Positions 14,696-15,631 of a stretch of 15,631 bases of DNA are shown in pieces (position 1 is the stretch's first letter; every line of letters begins with the position of its first letter). The DNA is from JBHHXG01 sp046756985 (GTDB lineage Bacteria > Pseudomonadota > Zetaproteobacteria > Mariprofundales > Mariprofundaceae): NCBI GenBank assembly GCA_046756985.1, contig JBHHXG010000038.1, forward strand, positions 1 to 15,631. Reading direction: 5' to 3'. Position numbers and translations under genes: made by a program. The notes under the pieces were generated by a model. The model searched no databases. It had not been told where the DNA came from and saw nothing but the letters and a program-made list of their open reading frames with translations.

Positions 14696-15555
14696 TGATT
14701 GCCCGGTATCCACGATGGTTGCTGGCAGGGCTGCTGCTTTTCTTCTCCGGCCCGGACCCGGCGCACGCGCAAGTCTGGCAGGTCACACAGGGCGACGTGC
14801 TGACCATCGAAAAGACCGTACCGGATGGCAAACTGGCTGTGCAGGCATGGGGAATATCCTGGCCGTTCAAGCCCCTGGGGAATGGCCGTGTGAAAGCCTG
14901 GATCGGTGTTGATATGAAAGCCCGGGCAGGCACCCATGCCCTGCTCTGGAAGATACAGCAACCAAATGGCCATACCGTACAACAGAAGGACACGATCCAG
15001 GTGCATAAGGGTGAATTCCGCATTTCTCGTATCACGGTTGAGAAAAAAATGGCCGAATTTGATATTCCGACACTGGCGCGTATTCGCGCCGACCAGAAGG
15101 TGCTGAAGCAGGCCTACAGGCAACATGTGGATGCACGCCCGGAAATACGCATGTTGACCATGCCTGCTGCCGGTATCATGTCTACGCCTTTTGGCGCACA
15201 GCGTTATGTCAATGGTGAACCGCGTTCTCCACATTCCGGCATTGATATTGCGGCAGCCGAAGGCACGCCCATTATGAATCCATTGGCCGGCAAGGTGTTG
15301 CTGGTTGAAGATATGTACCTGAACGGCCATACCGTCGTCATCGGGCATGGCCATGGGCTGGTTTCTGTGTTCTCACATCTTAAATCCGTTGACGTGCGGC
15401 CGAACGCATGGATTGAAACAGGTGAAACAATTGGCCAGGTTGGCCGGAGCGGCCGAGCCACCGGCCCGCATTTGCACTGGGGCATCCGCTTCTATCGCGC
15501 CCGTATCAACCCGCTGTCGATTACAGCAGCAACTGTCTCAACACTGACAAACTGA
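14692..15555 (+). CDS. Secreted M23-family metallopeptidase (LytM-type)
   Basis: This encodes 287 residues, starting in an ATGA overlap with xseA (ATG at 14692; a second ATG at 14695). An N-terminal signal peptide (1-26, ending AHA) exports it to the periplasm. Residues about 27-150 form a beta-rich domain of unknown role that resembles the N-terminal region of other M23 proteins. The LytM domain (about 155-275) keeps the zinc ligands and catalytic residues: His181 and Asp185 in PHSGIDIAA, His229 in FSHLKSVDV, and His260/His262 in GPHLHWG. It should therefore be an active peptidoglycan endopeptidase cleaving peptide crosslinks, rather than an inactive activator of the EnvC/NlpD kind. Translation is probably coupled to xseA. 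Confidence 0.9.
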   Translation: MMIARYPRWLLAGLLLFFSGPDPAHAQVWQVTQGDVLTIEKTVPDGKLAVQAWGISWPFKPLGNGRVKAWIGVDMKARAGTHALLWKIQQPNGHTVQQKDTIQVHKGEFRISRITVEKKMAEFDIPTLARIRADQKVLKQAYRQHVDARPEIRMLTMPAAGIMSTPFGAQRYVNGEPRSPHSGIDIAAAEGTPIMNPLAGKVLLVEDMYLNGHTVVIGHGHGLVSVFSHLKSVDVRPNAWIETGETIGQVGRSGRATGPHLHWGIRFYRARINPLSITAATVSTLTN

Positions 15556-15631
15556 TGCTCATGTGGCTGTGGAATAGTGCCGCTTCTACGCCTTTTGCTG
15601 GCGGCAGAAATATGCTATACACCCGGTTTGC
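15555..15631 (+). CDS. Possible start of a further gene running off the right edge
   Basis: An ATG at 15555 overlaps the peptidase stop in a TGATG junction and its frame stays open for the remaining 77 bases. The residues (MLMWLWNSAASTPFAGGRN at first) are not recognised. The 77 bases are too few to exclude a chance open frame, and a promoter-like element lies inside it. Confidence 0.2.
   Translation, partial: MLMWLWNSAASTPFAGGRNMLYTRF
15595..15621 (+). promoter_or_regulatory. Candidate promoter at the right edge
   Basis: TTGCTG (15595-15600) and TATACA (15616-15621) are 15 bases apart, and TGC directly before the second makes an extended -10. It would drive a gene beyond the window, starting near 15628. 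The short spacing and lack of a visible target keep this tentative. Confidence 0.33.

Overview
The window is a stretch of chromosome from a Gram-negative bacterium, most likely a proteobacterium. It has moderate GC content, dense operons with 4-8 base overlaps, outer-membrane and periplasmic proteins with Sec signal peptides, E. coli-type PhoB/PhoR/PstSCAB/PhoU, and an initiator tRNA with the bacterial C1/A72 mismatch. The delta-class carbonic anhydrase and the extended PstC and PstA permeases would suit an aquatic, CO2-fixing lineage such as iron- or sulfur-oxidising proteobacteria. That placement is inference; no marker here fixes the genus. I see no insertion sequence, integrase, CRISPR array or other sign of a recent mobile element.

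Layout. (1) 1-1059, plus strand: a possible tail of an upstream gene, a DUF190 (PII-like fold) protein, and a Crp/Fnr-family regulator with an intact cyclic-nucleotide pocket, in one overlapping cluster. (2) 1072-1230: a complete initiator tRNA-fMet unit with promoter, encoded CCA and intrinsic terminator. (3) 1289-3277: a secreted, multidomain caspase-like protease (PA-IL-like domain, TPR array, His/Cys catalytic domain). (4) 3419-4225: a secreted delta-class carbonic anhydrase, ending in a terminator that abuts the convergent phoR. (5) 4282-13238: a phosphate-starvation island. To the left on the minus strand are a single-domain cyclic-nucleotide-binding-like protein, phoB and phoR. To the right on the plus strand are a phosphate-selective porin, pstS, pstC, pstA, pstB and phoU. 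The 160-base divergent region holds two back-to-back PhoB-box-like pairs of direct repeats. (6) 13289-15555: xseA overlapping a secreted M23 peptidase, followed by a possible start of another gene at the right edge.

How it works together: under phosphate limitation PhoR would phosphorylate PhoB, which would bind the divergent repeats and raise expression both of its own operon and of the uptake chain. That chain is porin in the outer membrane, PstS in the periplasm, PstC/PstA in the inner membrane and PstB as ATPase. PhoU would couple transport to PhoR. Hairpins after the porin and after pstS should make expression step down along the transport operon. The least ordinary parts are the cyclic-nucleotide-like protein with a degenerate pocket at the head of the phoBR operon, the lectin-like/TPR/caspase protein, and the carbonic anhydrase whose putative zinc ligands follow an alpha-class spacing.

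No gene-free stretch exceeds 300 bases. The longest gaps are 1060-1288 (tRNA unit), 3278-3418 (weak promoter-like elements only) and 6724-6882 (divergent Pho control region).
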